This document shows positions 35,771 through 46,002 of a stretch of DNA of 64,000 nt, piece after piece (the first letter of the stretch is position 1; each line of letters begins with the position of its first letter). Source of the DNA: Tepidibacter mesophilus. GTDB lineage: Bacteria; Bacillota; Clostridia; Peptostreptococcales; Peptostreptococcaceae. A program made the position numbers and the translations under genes. Location: contig NZ_BDQY01000005.1 in NCBI RefSeq assembly GCF_002724055.1, positions 62,001 through 126,000 of the forward strand, given 5' to 3'. The notes beneath the pieces were generated by a model that searched no databases, was not told the DNA's origin, and saw nothing but the letters and a program-made list of their open reading frames with translations.

Positions 35771-36574
35771 TTAAATTTCAATAAAACTCGGTATTCTATT
35801 TTTAAATTGTGCAATTTTCTTTACTCCTATAGATTTAAGTGTTTTTATAGTTTGCTCAAAAGCTCTACATATATCTTCAACTTTATGTGCATCTGACCCT
35901 ATTGTTATAACAGTTCCTCCCATTTCAATATACCTTTTTAATATATTTGTATTAGGATGAGTTGTTTTAAGATTATATCTAAAACCTGCGGTATTGACTT
36001 CAATACCTTTTCCTTTTTGAATAATCAGACCTAAAATTTCATCTATAATTTCTTTAAAATCTTCATATTTCAACTCTTTATTATCGAAATTTCCATACCT
36101 AACTATATAATCTAAGTGTCCATAAACATCATAATTATCATAAGTTTCTATACAATACTTTATACTTTCAAAATATCTCATATAACTCTGTCTTTGAGTT
36201 TTTCCGTTAAAAAAGTCACCATTATATAAGTCTAATCCTTCACATGAATGCATAGAACATATTACGAAATCAAAAGGATATGATTTTATAAATTGGTCTA
36301 ACCTGTTATTCAAATGAGGTTGATATCCTATTTCTACACCCATTAAAATTTCAATTTCTTTATATTTATCTTTTAAGTATTTTATTTCTTTCATGTATTC
36401 ACTATAATCAATTTCTCGGTCAAAAAGTTCATCCGGGCTATCGTAATCCACATGATCTGTAAAAATAATTTTTTTTAACCCTAATTCAACAGCTTTTATA
36501 ACAATGTCTTCCATTTTAGCTTCACAATCAGGTGAATATTCCGTATGAATATGGCTATCTATTATAAATTTCAT
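35771..36574 (-). CDS. hisK: Histidinol-phosphatase, PHP type
   Basis: Removes phosphate from histidinol phosphate. 267-residue PHP-domain metal enzyme with DSHIHTEYSPD at the start, FTDHVDY, CSMHSCEG, VYGHLDYIVRYG and GSDAHKVEDI supplying the trinuclear metal site. The ATG overlaps the hisIE stop (TAATG). It completes the pathway because the HisB here lacks a phosphatase domain. Confidence 0.94.
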   Translation of the reverse strand: MKFIIDSHIHTEYSPDCEAKMEDIVIKAVELGLKKIIFTDHVDYDSPDELFDREIDYSEYMKEIKYLKDKYKEIEILMGVEIGYQPHLNNRLDQFIKSYPFDFVICSMHSCEGLDLYNGDFFNGKTQRQSYMRYFESIKYCIETYDNYDVYGHLDYIVRYGNFDNKELKYEDFKEIIDEILGLIIQKGKGIEVNTAGFRYNLKTTHPNTNILKRYIEMGGTVITIGSDAHKVEDICRAFEQTIKTLKSIGVKKIAQFKNRIPSFIEI

Positions 36575-37197
36575 TATTCTTTTCTCTTTTCAAGTTCATT
36601 TTTTATATCTTCAATAGTAACTTCTTCATTTACCATAAGTACTAACATATGATATATCAAATCACTTATTTCATAAACTAATTCTTCCTTATTTTGATTC
36701 TTAGCACCTATTATAACTTCACTAGTCTCTTCTCCAACCTTTTTTAATATCTTATCTAATCCTTTTTCAAATAAATAATTAGTATAAGAACCTTCCTTAG
36801 GATTATTTTTTCTTTCTTTTATAAGTGAATATAAATCCTTTAAAACCTCATTTTTACTTTTTTCATTTTTTATTACTTCATTGAAAAAGCATGTATAACT
36901 TCCTGTATGACATGCTACTCCTATTTGTTCTACATAAATAAGAATAGTATCCTTATCACAGTCATAATAAAATCCCTTTAATTTCTGTATATTTCCTGAT
37001 GTTTCTCCTTTTTTCCAAAGTTCTTGTCTGCTTCTACTATAATAGTAAGCTACTTTTTCGTCTAAAGTTTTTCTAATAGATTCTTCATTCATATATGCAA
37101 GCATTAAAACCTTATTAGTATTTACATCTTGTACTACTACGGGGACTAATCCTTTATTATCAAATTTCATTTCCTTTACTACATTATCAACATTCAT
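36574..37197 (-). CDS. hisI: Bifunctional phosphoribosyl-AMP cyclohydrolase / -ATP pyrophosphatase
   Basis: Fused HisI-HisE. The cyclohydrolase half (~1-105) has [24 protein letters not shown] and the zinc cysteines in DCDKD and [13 protein letters not shown]. The pyrophosphatase half (~115-207) has [15 protein letters not shown]. Start ATG 37197 is eight bases from AGGAG; a GTG at 37206 falls inside that site. Confidence 0.95.
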   Translation of the reverse strand: MNVDNVVKEMKFDNKGLVPVVVQDVNTNKVLMLAYMNEESIRKTLDEKVAYYYSRSRQELWKKGETSGNIQKLKGFYYDCDKDTILIYVEQIGVACHTGSYTCFFNEVIKNEKSKNEVLKDLYSLIKERKNNPKEGSYTNYLFEKGLDKILKKVGEETSEVIIGAKNQNKEELVYEISDLIYHMLVLMVNEEVTIEDIKNELEKRKE

Positions 37198-37208
37198 AAA
37201 TCTCACTC

Positions 37209-37967
37209 CTAAATTCTAATTTCTATCCTTTTATCTTTTAAATATTTCTTAAGATCTTTTATTTTAATTTCTCCAAAGTGAAATACAGAAGCTGCTAGTA
37301 TTCCATCAACATTTGCGTATTCTACAGCATCATAAAAGTCCTTCATATTACCAGCTCCTCCTGATGCAATTACAGGTACATTTACTACACTAGTAATTCT
37401 TTTTAAAAGTTCAATATCATATCCATTTTTCATTCCATCTTCATCTATACTATTTACAACTATTTCTCCCGCTCCAAGTTCAACTCCTTTTATAGCCCAA
37501 TTTACTGCATCTAAATCTGTTTTTTCTCTTCCACCCTTTATATATACGTTCCAAGAATTTTTTTCATTTTTCTTAACATCCATAGATAAAACAACACATT
37601 GTGCACCAAATTTCAAAGAGGCTTCTTTAATTAAATCTGGATTTTTAACAGCCGAAGAATTAATAGATACTTTATCTGCTCCTCTTCTTAATATATCTGT
37701 GAAATCATCAATTGAAGATACTCCTCCACCTACACAAAATGGAATATTTATATTCTTAGCAACCTTTGATACAAATTCTAAAGACGTTTTTCTTTCTTCA
37801 TTTGATGCTGTTATATCATAAAATACAAGTTCATCAGCTCCACAATCGCTATAATATTTACCTAGAATCTCTGGACTATCTACATCTACTATATTTTCAA
37901 ACTTTTTACCCTTAACTACTCTTCCACTTCTTACATCTAAGCAAGGTATTATTCTTCTTGTGAGCAT
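37209..37967 (-). CDS. hisF: Imidazole glycerol phosphate synthase, cyclase subunit
   Basis: Forms imidazole glycerol phosphate and AICAR using ammonia from HisH. 252-residue TIM barrel; [16 protein letters not shown] with the catalytic Asp at the start and [14 protein letters not shown] in the middle. Overlaps the end of hisA by 19 bases. Confidence 0.97.
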   Translation of the reverse strand: MLTRRIIPCLDVRSGRVVKGKKFENIVDVDSPEILGKYYSDCGADELVFYDITASNEERKTSLEFVSKVAKNINIPFCVGGGVSSIDDFTDILRRGADKVSINSSAVKNPDLIKEASLKFGAQCVVLSMDVKKNEKNSWNVYIKGGREKTDLDAVNWAIKGVELGAGEIVVNSIDEDGMKNGYDIELLKRITSVVNVPVIASGGAGNMKDFYDAVEYANVDGILAASVFHFGEIKIKDLKKYLKDKRIEIRI

Positions 37968-38668
37968 TCCAAGGCCTCCTTAAGTTCTATTTTGTTATCA
38001 TAAAGAGCTTTTCCTGTTATAGCTCCATATATATTCATATTCTTAAGCTTTTTTATATCATCAATTGAACTTATACCTCCAGAAGCTATTATTTCTAAAG
38101 ACGTTTGTTCAGATAATAATTTATATATTTCAAAATTAGGACCTTCAAGCATCCCATCTTTAGATATATCTGTATATACTATTGTTTTCACACCTATTTC
38201 TTCAAGTTCTTTACATAAATCTATAGAATCTACATCACTTACTACTTCCCACCCTCTAAGAGCAACTTTACCATTTTTAGCATCTATAGAAACTACTATT
38301 TTTTCTTTATATTTAGAAACTAAGTTTTTAAGAAGTTCTTTATTTTCAACTGCAATAGTTCCAACTATTACCCTTTCTACTCCTATATCAATTAAACTTT
38401 TAACCTTTTCTTCACTTCTTACTCCTCCACCTACTTGTACTGGTATTCCTATATTTTTAGCTATTTTTTCTATAGATTCTTTATTAATAATTTCTTCACT
38501 TCTAGCTCCATCTAAATCCACTAAATGTAAAAATGAAGCTCCTTCATTTTCCCACTTAACTGCCATATCAAATGGCTCATTAGAATATATATTAACTTTG
38601 TCAAAATTCCCTTGAGAAAGTCTTACACATTTATTATCCTTTATATCTATTGCCGGAAAAATTATCAT
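37949..38668 (-). CDS. hisA: ProFAR isomerase
   Basis: Amadori isomerisation of ProFAR to PRFAR. 239-residue TIM barrel with [17 protein letters not shown] (catalytic Asp), VQVGGGVRS and [14 protein letters not shown]. Overlaps hisH and hisF by a few bases. Confidence 0.97.
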   Translation of the reverse strand: MIIFPAIDIKDNKCVRLSQGNFDKVNIYSNEPFDMAVKWENEGASFLHLVDLDGARSEEIINKESIEKIAKNIGIPVQVGGGVRSEEKVKSLIDIGVERVIVGTIAVENKELLKNLVSKYKEKIVVSIDAKNGKVALRGWEVVSDVDSIDLCKELEEIGVKTIVYTDISKDGMLEGPNFEIYKLLSEQTSLEIIASGGISSIDDIKKLKNMNIYGAITGKALYDNKIELKEALECSQEE

Positions 38669-39267
38669 TTTATCATCTCCCCATATGCTTTTAGTATATT
38701 TGCACCCACTTCAGAACTTTTTTCTGGATGAAATTGAATACCATAAATATTATTTTTTCTAACTATAGAAGGAATAGTTGTTCCATAGTCTGTGTATGCT
38801 ACAAGTTCTTCATTTGAAGAATTAACATAATAAGAATGTACAAAATACACATAATCATCTTCATTTATATATTTTAATATTTCATCATTTTTATTAAACT
38901 TTATATTATTCCAACCCATATGAGGAACTTTTAAATCTATATCTAATTTTTTAACATTTCCTTTTATAAAACCTAACCCTTCATATTCTCCATTCTCATA
39001 GCTTTTTTCATAAAGAAGCTGCATTCCAAGACATATACCTATTAAAAACTTTCCTTTATCTACATGCTCTTTTATTACTGGTATTAATTCCATATTTTTA
39101 AGTGAATTTATAGCATCTCTAAAGGCTCCAACTCCAGGCAAAATAATTGAGTTGGCATTATTTATTTCATCTATATTATTTGAAATTTTTGTTTCTACTC
39201 CTACCATTTTAAATGCCCTAGATATAGAGTCTAAATTTCCAAGTCCATAATCAATTATTATATTCAA
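38665..39267 (-). CDS. hisH: Imidazole glycerol phosphate synthase, glutaminase subunit
   Basis: Releases ammonia from glutamine for HisF. 200 residues; the nucleophile Cys is in LIGICLGMQLL (~80) and the His-Glu pair in YGIQFHPEKSS (~180). Starts right after hisB and overlaps hisA by four bases. Confidence 0.97.
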   Translation of the reverse strand: MNIIIDYGLGNLDSISRAFKMVGVETKISNNIDEINNANSIILPGVGAFRDAINSLKNMELIPVIKEHVDKGKFLIGICLGMQLLYEKSYENGEYEGLGFIKGNVKKLDIDLKVPHMGWNNIKFNKNDEILKYINEDDYVYFVHSYYVNSSNEELVAYTDYGTTIPSIVRKNNIYGIQFHPEKSSEVGANILKAYGEMIK

Positions 39268-39846
39268 CTATAAAACCCCCTTTGATGATGATACTTTGTC
39301 AGAAAGTATTTGCACGCCTTCATTTAATGCTCTTGCAAATGCCTTAAATACCGCTTCTATCTTATGATGGTCATTTTCACCGTATAGAACATCGATATGA
39401 AGCGTTACTTTAGCTTCATTTATGAAAGCCTTAAAAAATTCTTTGAAATTCTGAGTATCCATACTTCCAAGCTTTTCTCTTTTAAAATCAACATCAAATA
39501 CTAAATAAGGTCGATTGCTTATATCTAAAGCTATACGACATAAGCTCTCATCCATTGGAATATAAATACTTGAATATCTTTTTATTCCTTTTTTATCACC
39601 TAAAGCCTTAATAAAAGCTTCCCCTAATACTATTCCTATATCCTCTACTGTATGGTGATCATCAACATATATATCTCCACTACACTTTACTTTCAAATCA
39701 AAACTACCGTGAAAAGCCATCAAAGTAAGCATATGATCTAAAAATCCTATACCTGTATCAATATCACTTTTTCCACTTCCATCTAAATCTATTTCTACCA
39801 AAACTTCAGTTTCAAGAGTTTTTCTTTGTACTTTAGCTTTTCTCAT
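39268..39846 (-). CDS. hisB: Imidazoleglycerol-phosphate dehydratase
   Basis: 192-residue monofunctional dehydratase; metal-binding [25 protein letters not shown] and [14 protein letters not shown] are all present. No phosphatase domain, which matches the separate PHP phosphatase in the operon. Overlaps hisC by 14 bases. Confidence 0.97.
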   Translation of the reverse strand: MRKAKVQRKTLETEVLVEIDLDGSGKSDIDTGIGFLDHMLTLMAFHGSFDLKVKCSGDIYVDDHHTVEDIGIVLGEAFIKALGDKKGIKRYSSIYIPMDESLCRIALDISNRPYLVFDVDFKREKLGSMDTQNFKEFFKAFINEAKVTLHIDVLYGENDHHKIEAVFKAFARALNEGVQILSDKVSSSKGVL

Positions 39847-40885
39847 TTGACATTATCTCCTTTAATATTTTGATAAACATTCTATTCTCATTTTTAGTTC
39901 CTACACTAACTCTGTAATAGCCTTCTAGTTCATCAGAAAATTTTCTTATTAGTATTCCATAATCTATAAGCTTTTTATATAAATCGTTTATATCTGATTT
40001 GAAAAATATAAAGTTTGCATAAGATTTATAGGCTTTTATTTTCATATCATCTAACTCTTTATGTAAAAGTTCTCTTTCTTCTTTTACTTCTTTGATGTAT
40101 TCAAAAATTTTATCTTTATTTTCAAGAGCCTTTACTCCTATATATTGAGAAATAGAGTTTAGATTGTAAGGTGATTTAACCTTATTTATAAGATTTATTA
40201 TCCTTTGATTAGCTATCATATATCCAAGCCTTATACCTGCAAGTCCTAATGCCTTTGATAATGTTCTTAAAACTATTAAATTTTCATAATTTAAAATTTC
40301 ATCAACCATTGATCCATCTGCAAATTCCATATAAGCTTCATCTATAACTACTAATCCATTTGTATTTTCCAAAAGCTTTTTGATATCATTTTTATTTATT
40401 AAGTTTCCTGTTGGATTATTTGGATTGCATATAACTATAACTTTAGGATTTGTTTCTTTTGCTTTTTTTATTAACTTATCTATATCTACCCCAAAGTCTT
40501 CATTACTTTTAACTCCTACAAATTCTGCTGAATATATTTGACTATATACTGAGTACATACTAAATGTAGGAATGTGGCTTAAAATAATTTCACCCTTATC
40601 TACAAAAGTCTTTATCACAAGTTCTATCATCTCACTTGAACCATTTCCAACTATAATATTTGAGATATCCACATTTAAATATTTCTTTATTTCTTGTTTT
40701 AGAAGATATGAATCATTATCAGGATAAAAATTTAGGTTAAAATCTTCATCAAATTTGATTCCTTCTTTATATATGTCTTGTAATAAAATATTTTTACCTT
40801 CATTAGCATCGAGCTTTATTTTAAAATCAATCTTATTCGTCTTATATTCTTTCAGATTTTTTATATTTTCTTTTACTAATTCCAT
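39833..40885 (-). CDS. hisC: Histidinol-phosphate aminotransferase
   Basis: Class I/II PLP aminotransferase, 350 residues. [21 protein letters not shown] and the Lys motif [18 protein letters not shown] (~215) are intact. Placed between hisD and hisB, which fixes the specificity. Confidence 0.95.
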   Translation of the reverse strand: MELVKENIKNLKEYKTNKIDFKIKLDANEGKNILLQDIYKEGIKFDEDFNLNFYPDNDSYLLKQEIKKYLNVDISNIIVGNGSSEMIELVIKTFVDKGEIILSHIPTFSMYSVYSQIYSAEFVGVKSNEDFGVDIDKLIKKAKETNPKVIVICNPNNPTGNLINKNDIKKLLENTNGLVVIDEAYMEFADGSMVDEILNYENLIVLRTLSKALGLAGIRLGYMIANQRIINLINKVKSPYNLNSISQYIGVKALENKDKIFEYIKEVKEERELLHKELDDMKIKAYKSYANFIFFKSDINDLYKKLIDYGILIRKFSDELEGYYRVSVGTKNENRMFIKILKEIMSNEKS

Positions 40886-40896
40886 ATTAATACCCC

Positions 40897-42177
40897 CTAT
40901 TCAAATCTTACTTTTATGGAATTGGCATGTGCTGTTAATCCCTCATCCTCCGCAATTCTTATAATAGAATCTTTTGACTTCATTAAAGCTTCTTTGCTGT
41001 AATATATTAAAGAAGTTTTCTTTAAGAAATCCTCAACTCCTAAAGGTGATGCAAATTTAGAAGTTGAACTAGTAGGCAACGTATGATTTGGTCCTGCAAA
41101 ATAATCTCCTAATGGTTCTGGAGAGAATTCTCCAAGAAATATTGCTCCAGCATTTTTTATTTGTTTGTATAAGTCAAAAGGATTTCTTGTAAGTATTTCT
41201 AAATGTTCTGGTGCTACTTCATTAGCTATTTTTATTGATTCATTAATAGAACTTGTTATTATTATTGCTCCATAATTTTCAAGAGATTTTTTTATTATTT
41301 CTTTTCTTTCAAGCATTTCAACTTGTATTTTCAATTCTTCGTTTACTTTTTTTGCTGTTTTCGGAGAATCTGTAACAAGTATTGATGCTGCCATTTCATC
41401 GTGCTCTGCTTGAGATATTAAATCAGCAGCTATATATTTTGGATTTGCGTATTCATCTGCAATTATTAAAATTTCACTAGGTCCTGCAATCATGTCTATT
41501 CCTACATATCCTGAAACTTTCTTTTTAGCCATGGCAACATATATATTTCCAGGCCCAACTATTTTAGATACCTTAGGTACACTTTCTGTTCCAAAAGCAA
41601 GTGCCCCTATTCCCTGAGCTCCTCCTACCTTGTATATCTTATCTACCCCAGCTATAGAAGCTGCTACAAGAATAGAGTCTTTTAACTTTCCTTCTTTATT
41701 AGGTGGAGTTATCATAACTATTTCCTTAACTCCAGCTATTTTTGCAGGTACTGCATTCATTAAAACAGTAGATGGATATGCTGCACTTCCACCAGGAACA
41801 TATATACCAACGGTTTCTATAGGTCTTATAATTTGACCTAAAATTACATTTTCTCCATCATGTAGTGTATACGAGGTTTTTAATTGCTTAGTGTGGTATT
41901 TTTCAATGTTTTCCTTAGACTTTAAAAGATCATTTTTTAAATTATCATCTATATTTTCAAATGCATTATCTATTTCTTCTTGAGACACTAAAAAATCATC
42001 TATTTTTACTTTGTCAAACTTTAATGTATATTCTTTTAAAGCTTCATCTTTTCTTTTTCTTACATCAAATAAAATTTCATCAACTACTTTATTTACTTCT
42101 TCAAATTCAAATTGACTTCTATCTAAAAGTTTTTTTAAAAAACCACTATCTTTTATTGAATCTATTATTCTTATCAT
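40897..42177 (-). CDS. hisD: Histidinol dehydrogenase
   Basis: Zinc- and NAD-dependent two-step oxidation of histidinol to histidine. About 426 residues with PGGSAAYPSTVLMNAVPA, VGGAQGIGALAFG, GPGNIYVA, DLISQAEHDEMA and AGPNHTLPTS. ATG 42177 follows GGAGGG; starts further upstream would enter hisG. Confidence 0.97.
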   Translation of the reverse strand: MIRIIDSIKDSGFLKKLLDRSQFEFEEVNKVVDEILFDVRKRKDEALKEYTLKFDKVKIDDFLVSQEEIDNAFENIDDNLKNDLLKSKENIEKYHTKQLKTSYTLHDGENVILGQIIRPIETVGIYVPGGSAAYPSTVLMNAVPAKIAGVKEIVMITPPNKEGKLKDSILVAASIAGVDKIYKVGGAQGIGALAFGTESVPKVSKIVGPGNIYVAMAKKKVSGYVGIDMIAGPSEILIIADEYANPKYIAADLISQAEHDEMAASILVTDSPKTAKKVNEELKIQVEMLERKEIIKKSLENYGAIIITSSINESIKIANEVAPEHLEILTRNPFDLYKQIKNAGAIFLGEFSPEPLGDYFAGPNHTLPTSSTSKFASPLGVEDFLKKTSLIYYSKEALMKSKDSIIRIAEDEGLTAHANSIKVRFE

Positions 42178-42178
42178 A

Positions 42179-42808
42179 TTATCCCTCCATATTTTCATTT
42201 AATGATTTAATAATATTTTGAATTCTATCAAACTTAAATCTATAACTTACTCTATTAGATATTAATCTTGCACTTATATTAAACATATCTTCTATTACCT
42301 CAAGCCCATTCGCTTTTAAAGTATTTCCCGTTTCAACCAAATCAACTATTACATCAGAAAGTCCTACTAAAGGTGCTAATTCTACAGAACCATTAAGCTT
42401 TATTATTTCTATTTTTTGCTGTCTTTCTTTAAAATATTTTTTAGCTATTTCAGTATACTTAGTTGCAACCTTTAAAATATAATCTTTCTTATATATCTTT
42501 TCCCCTTTTATACCCGCTATTGAAAATTTACACTTTCCAAATCCCAAATCAAAAACTTCATATACATTTGTATCACTTTCTAAAATTGTATCCTTACCTA
42601 CTATACCTAAATCCGCGACTCCTTTTTCTACATATGTAACCACATCAGATGGTTTAACATATATGAAATTAATTTTATTTTTCTCATCCTTAAAAATAAG
42701 CTTTCTAGAATCTAAATCCATACAATCTCCTAATCCTATTTTTTTAAATAAATCATTAGCTTGTTTTTCTATTCTTCCTTTCGAAAGAGCTATAGTTATA
42801 TAATCCAA
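42179..42808 (-). CDS. hisG: ATP phosphoribosyltransferase, short form
   Basis: First enzyme of the pathway: ATP plus PRPP gives phosphoribosyl-ATP. 209 residues, the short form lacking the feedback domain and needing HisZ, encoded just upstream. ITIALSKGRIEKQA at the start and DVIVDLVETGNTLKANGL (PRPP loop) are diagnostic. Overlaps hisZ by 13 bases. Confidence 0.97.
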   Translation of the reverse strand: MDYITIALSKGRIEKQANDLFKKIGLGDCMDLDSRKLIFKDEKNKINFIYVKPSDVVTYVEKGVADLGIVGKDTILESDTNVYEVFDLGFGKCKFSIAGIKGEKIYKKDYILKVATKYTEIAKKYFKERQQKIEIIKLNGSVELAPLVGLSDVIVDLVETGNTLKANGLEVIEDMFNISARLISNRVSYRFKFDRIQNIIKSLNENMEG

Positions 42809-43770
42809 TCTCCATCACCTTTCTTATTTATAACTTTAATTAATTCATCTATATCTATTGAAAAACCTATTGCCGAAACTTTTTTCCCAAATACTTCTGT
42901 TAAAGAATCATATCTTCCTCCACTTATAATTTCTCTATATGAATTTGTATAATAGCCTTTGAATACTATACCTTCATAATAATCCAACTCTGAAACTATA
43001 GATAAATCAAAATGTATATTTTTTAAATATACATACTCTTTAATAAATCCATTCAAAACTCTAAGCTCATCTATAGATTTTCTCATTTCATAATTCATAT
43101 AAAAGTTTTGAGCTTTTCTTATAATTTCTTCTATATTTCCCTGGAAATCTAAAATATTAGATAATAAATCATATATTTCTTTTTTTACATTTAAATTTGC
43201 GACATAATCTATTAGTTCAATCTTATTTTTTTTATAAATTAGACTTTTTAATTCTTTTTCAATACTTTCTTCTAACCCAGTAATTCTTAATAATTCATCA
43301 ATATACTTGCTGTTTCCAATTTCTAAAATAAAATTATTGTTATATTTTTGTAAGACATTTAAAGCTAACCCAAGTACGTCTCTATCTGCTTTTATAGAGG
43401 ATTCTCCTATATATTCAACTCCCATTTGTCTAAATTCTTTAATATTTGAATCAGTTTTATTTCTGAAAATTGTAGAATTATAAAACAATTTAAGTTTCAA
43501 ATCATTTTCCCATCTTGGAATCAAATTTTTTATTATGTTCATTGTGATATCGGGTCTTAAAATTAAAATATCTGAATTTCCATTCAAAACTTTAACCATA
43601 GATTCTTTTTTTATTCTTTTGTTAACAAAAATAAAAGAATCATAGTCTTCAAAAATTGAAGGTTCTATATTAATACATCCATCATTCATAAACATATCTT
43701 CTATTTCTCTTGTTATTTTATATCTCTTATTTGAATAATCTATTTCATCTTTAACTTTTAAAAATTCCAT
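42796..43770 (-). CDS. hisZ: HisZ, regulatory subunit of ATP phosphoribosyltransferase
   Basis: Histidyl-tRNA-synthetase paralogue without tRNA charging, 324 residues. Class II motifs remain: ILRPDITMNIIKN, YNSTIFRNK, EFRQMGVEYIG, YYEGIVFKGY and SGGRYDSLTEVFG. It lacks the anticodon domain. Gives histidine feedback to short HisG. First structural gene after the attenuator. Confidence 0.94.
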   Translation of the reverse strand: MEFLKVKDEIDYSNKRYKITREIEDMFMNDGCINIEPSIFEDYDSFIFVNKRIKKESMVKVLNGNSDILILRPDITMNIIKNLIPRWENDLKLKLFYNSTIFRNKTDSNIKEFRQMGVEYIGESSIKADRDVLGLALNVLQKYNNNFILEIGNSKYIDELLRITGLEESIEKELKSLIYKKNKIELIDYVANLNVKKEIYDLLSNILDFQGNIEEIIRKAQNFYMNYEMRKSIDELRVLNGFIKEYVYLKNIHFDLSIVSELDYYEGIVFKGYYTNSYREIISGGRYDSLTEVFGKKVSAIGFSIDIDELIKVINKKGDGDWII

Positions 43771-43796
43771 TACAACCCCTACCTTTCCTTATAAAT

Positions 43797-43834
43797 AAAA
43801 AAGCCATATAGGTATATACCTACATGGCTTTTTA
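43797..43834 (-). terminator. Attenuator terminator of the histidine operon
   Basis: AAAGCCATGTAGG and CCTATATGGCTTT pair around a short loop, followed by T residues, 30 bases before hisZ. Confidence 0.85.
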
Positions 43835-43849
43835 ATATTGTGAAGAATT

Positions 43850-43914
43850 ATATTAAACCATCATAGATACAAATCCTGTATTTTTTGCAAAATAACTAGG
43901 ACTTGTATCTATGA
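43850..43914 (-). promoter_or_regulatory. Histidine attenuator alternative hairpins
   Basis: TCATAGATACAAGTCCT (minus strand) can pair with AGGATTTGTATCTATGA. The 3' arm can alternatively pair with the His-codon stretch (CATCATAGAT), and the following ATGGTTTAATAT can pair with ATATTAAA plus CCAT at the terminator's left arm. These mutually exclusive pairs fit translational attenuation control. Confidence 0.65.
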
Positions 43915-43921
43915 ACTATTT

Positions 43922-44002
43922 TTAGCTCATTATTACAAACCCCACAAATCTATGATGATGTCTTAAGTTTAAATTCGACTTTTCTAAAACTAAATTTTTC
44001 AT
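43922..44002 (-). CDS. Histidine operon leader peptide
   Basis: A 26-residue open frame, MKNLVLEKSNLNLRHHHRFV followed by GFVIMS, with three consecutive CAT His codons (43952-43960) next to Arg codons. AAGGGG lies eight bases before the ATG. Stop TAA precedes the alternative hairpins. Ribosome stalling at the His codons when charged tRNA-His is low would favour antitermination. There is no T-box core, so this is a peptide-based attenuator, less common in Firmicutes. Confidence 0.85.
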   Translation of the reverse strand: MKNLVLEKSNLNLRHHHRFVGFVIMS

Positions 44003-44070
44003 ATTAAGTACCCCTTTCACAAAATATACTTTATCACTTTAATTCATTAAACCGCTAAATTATTATTCAT

Positions 44071-44099
44071 ATTATAACATCTTAATAAATTTTACACAA
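44071..44099 (-). promoter_or_regulatory. Histidine operon promoter
   Basis: Minus-strand -35 TTGTGT (44094-44099), 17-base spacer, -10 TATAAT (44071-44076), about 70 bases before the leader peptide. Confidence 0.7.
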
Positions 44100-44154
44100 C
44101 TACTTTTTTAACTTAAAATAAAAATCTGCTTCATTCTGTAGTTCACTTATATAA

Positions 44155-44189
44155 AAATAACCTTAGATTGTTCAGCCTAAAGTTATTTC
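44155..44189 (-). terminator. Terminator of the lysine operon
   Basis: AATAACTTTAG and CTAAGGTTATT pair, followed by T residues, immediately past dapB. Confidence 0.85.
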
Positions 44190-44192
44190 AAG

Positions 44193-44939
44193 TTATATAC
44201 TTATTACATCCTTCATATTGTAATACCCATTTTCTTTATTTACAATAAATTTAGCAGCTTTTAATGAGCCTTGTGCAAATATTTCTTTTGATAAAGCTAT
44301 ATGATTAACTTCTACTATTTCATCTTTACCAGCAAATATTATAGAGTGGTCTCCTGCTATAGTTCCACCTCTTACAGCATGTATTCCTATTTCATTTTCT
44401 TTTCTTTTTGCATTTTTACCATATCTTCCATAATTAAATTCATTATTTAAAACCTTTTGTATTTCATTCGCTATCATTAAAGCAGTCCCACTAGGAGCAT
44501 CTACTTTCTTATTATGATGTTTTTCAATTATCTCTATATCAAAATCAGCTAAAGCCTTAGCTGAAATTTCTACCAGCTTTAATATTAGATTCACTCCAAT
44601 TGACATATTAGAGCTGTGGAATATAGAAACTTCTTTAGATGTTTCTTCTATCATGTTCAGCTCTTCATCACTATATCCAGTAGTAGCGATCACTAAAGCA
44701 GTTTTTGTGTTTTTAGAATAAGACAATAAATCAATTAAGCTATCCGGTCTTGAAAAATCGATAACAACATCTGCTTTTTCTTTTACATCTAATATATTCG
44801 AGTATATAGGGTAATTTATATTATCATTTTTATACTTAGATACTCCTGCAACTAATTTAAAATCCTCATCTTCCATTATTAACTTTGTCAAAACTTCTCC
44901 CATTTTTCCAAGAGAACCATTAACTATAACTTTAATCAT
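44193..44939 (-). CDS. dapB: 4-hydroxy-tetrahydrodipicolinate reductase
   Basis: NAD(P)H-dependent step of lysine/diaminopimelate synthesis. 248 residues: Rossmann GSLGKMGEVL, DFSRPDSL, TTGYSDEEL and the substrate motif EKHHNKKVDAPSGTA. Last of lysA-lysC-asd-dapB. dapA, the preceding enzyme, is not in the window. Confidence 0.96.
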   Translation of the reverse strand: MIKVIVNGSLGKMGEVLTKLIMEDEDFKLVAGVSKYKNDNINYPIYSNILDVKEKADVVIDFSRPDSLIDLLSYSKNTKTALVIATTGYSDEELNMIEETSKEVSIFHSSNMSIGVNLILKLVEISAKALADFDIEIIEKHHNKKVDAPSGTALMIANEIQKVLNNEFNYGRYGKNAKRKENEIGIHAVRGGTIAGDHSIIFAGKDEIVEVNHIALSKEIFAQGSLKAAKFIVNKENGYYNMKDVISI

Positions 44940-44952
44940 AAAAACATCCTTT

Positions 44953-45951
44953 CTATACTAAATTATATTTTACTAAAAGCTCAGCTATTTGAACTGTATT
45001 AGTTGCCGCACCTTTTCTTATGTTATCCGCAACCACCCACATATTAATTCCATTATCCACACTAAAATCTCTTCTAATCCTACCTACAAATACTTCATTT
45101 TTTCCTTCAACATCTAATGCTAGAGGATATTTGTTTTCTTTTGGATTGTCTACTAATACTACACCTTCAGTATTTTTTAAAGTATTAAATATTTCTTCAA
45201 GCTCAAATTCTTTTTCAAATTCTACATTAACAGATTCACTGTGACTATATAATACAGGAACCCTTACTGTTGTAGCTGTTATTTTAAGATCATAATTATT
45301 TAATATTTTCTTAGTTTCATCTATCATCTTCATTTCTTCTTTTGTATATCCATTATCCATAAAAACGTCTATATGCGGTAGAGCATTATAGGCTATAGGA
45401 TGTGGATATAGTTTGTTCTCATTTCCTTTTAAGCCTTCTTCTAAATCCATAATACCTCTAACTCCAGATCCAGAAACAGCTTGATATGTTGAATAAACTA
45501 TTCTTTTAATTTTAAATTTATCATGTAATGCTTTTAAAGGTACTACAGCTTGTATTGTAGAACAGTTAGGATTTGCTATTATTCCATTATGTTTTTTAAC
45601 ATCTTCTGGATTAACTTCAGGAACTACTAGTGGAATATCTTTATCCATTCTCCAAGCACTACTATTATCTACTACAACTACTCCTTTTTCTTTAGCTATT
45701 GGAGCATATTTTTTACTAAGGTCTCCACCAGCAGAAAATAGAGCAATATCTATATTCTTATCAAAAGAATTTTCATTTAGTTCTTCGATTATGTAATCTT
45801 TACCTTTAAAATTAACAATATTACCGGCTGATCTTTTTGATGCCATTAAGTATAGATTTTCTATAGGAAAATCTCTTTCTTCTAAAACTTTCAAAAATGT
45901 TCTTCCTACCATTCCAGTAGCTCCAACTACAGCAACATTGACTTTCTTCAT
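44953..45951 (-). CDS. asd: Aspartate-semialdehyde dehydrogenase
   Basis: Reduces aspartyl phosphate to the semialdehyde. 332 residues; VGATGMVGRTFL (NADP site), active-site Cys in NPNCSTIQAV (~130), YQAVSGSG, and His in GRIRRDFS region nearby. GGGGTG precedes the ATG. Shared with threonine/methionine synthesis, here placed in a lysine-controlled operon. Confidence 0.96.
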   Translation of the reverse strand: MKKVNVAVVGATGMVGRTFLKVLEERDFPIENLYLMASKRSAGNIVNFKGKDYIIEELNENSFDKNIDIALFSAGGDLSKKYAPIAKEKGVVVVDNSSAWRMDKDIPLVVPEVNPEDVKKHNGIIANPNCSTIQAVVPLKALHDKFKIKRIVYSTYQAVSGSGVRGIMDLEEGLKGNENKLYPHPIAYNALPHIDVFMDNGYTKEEMKMIDETKKILNNYDLKITATTVRVPVLYSHSESVNVEFEKEFELEEIFNTLKNTEGVVLVDNPKENKYPLALDVEGKNEVFVGRIRRDFSVDNGINMWVVADNIRKGAATNTVQIAELLVKYNLV

Positions 45952-46002
45952 AACCCTTCACCCCTATTAAAATTTATTTTAATTATAAATAATAGTTCTA
46001 TT

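Noticed and set aside
43797-44002. T-box leader for the histidine operon
   Set aside because: No T-box core (GGTGG-like) is present; a leader peptide with HHH explains the region.
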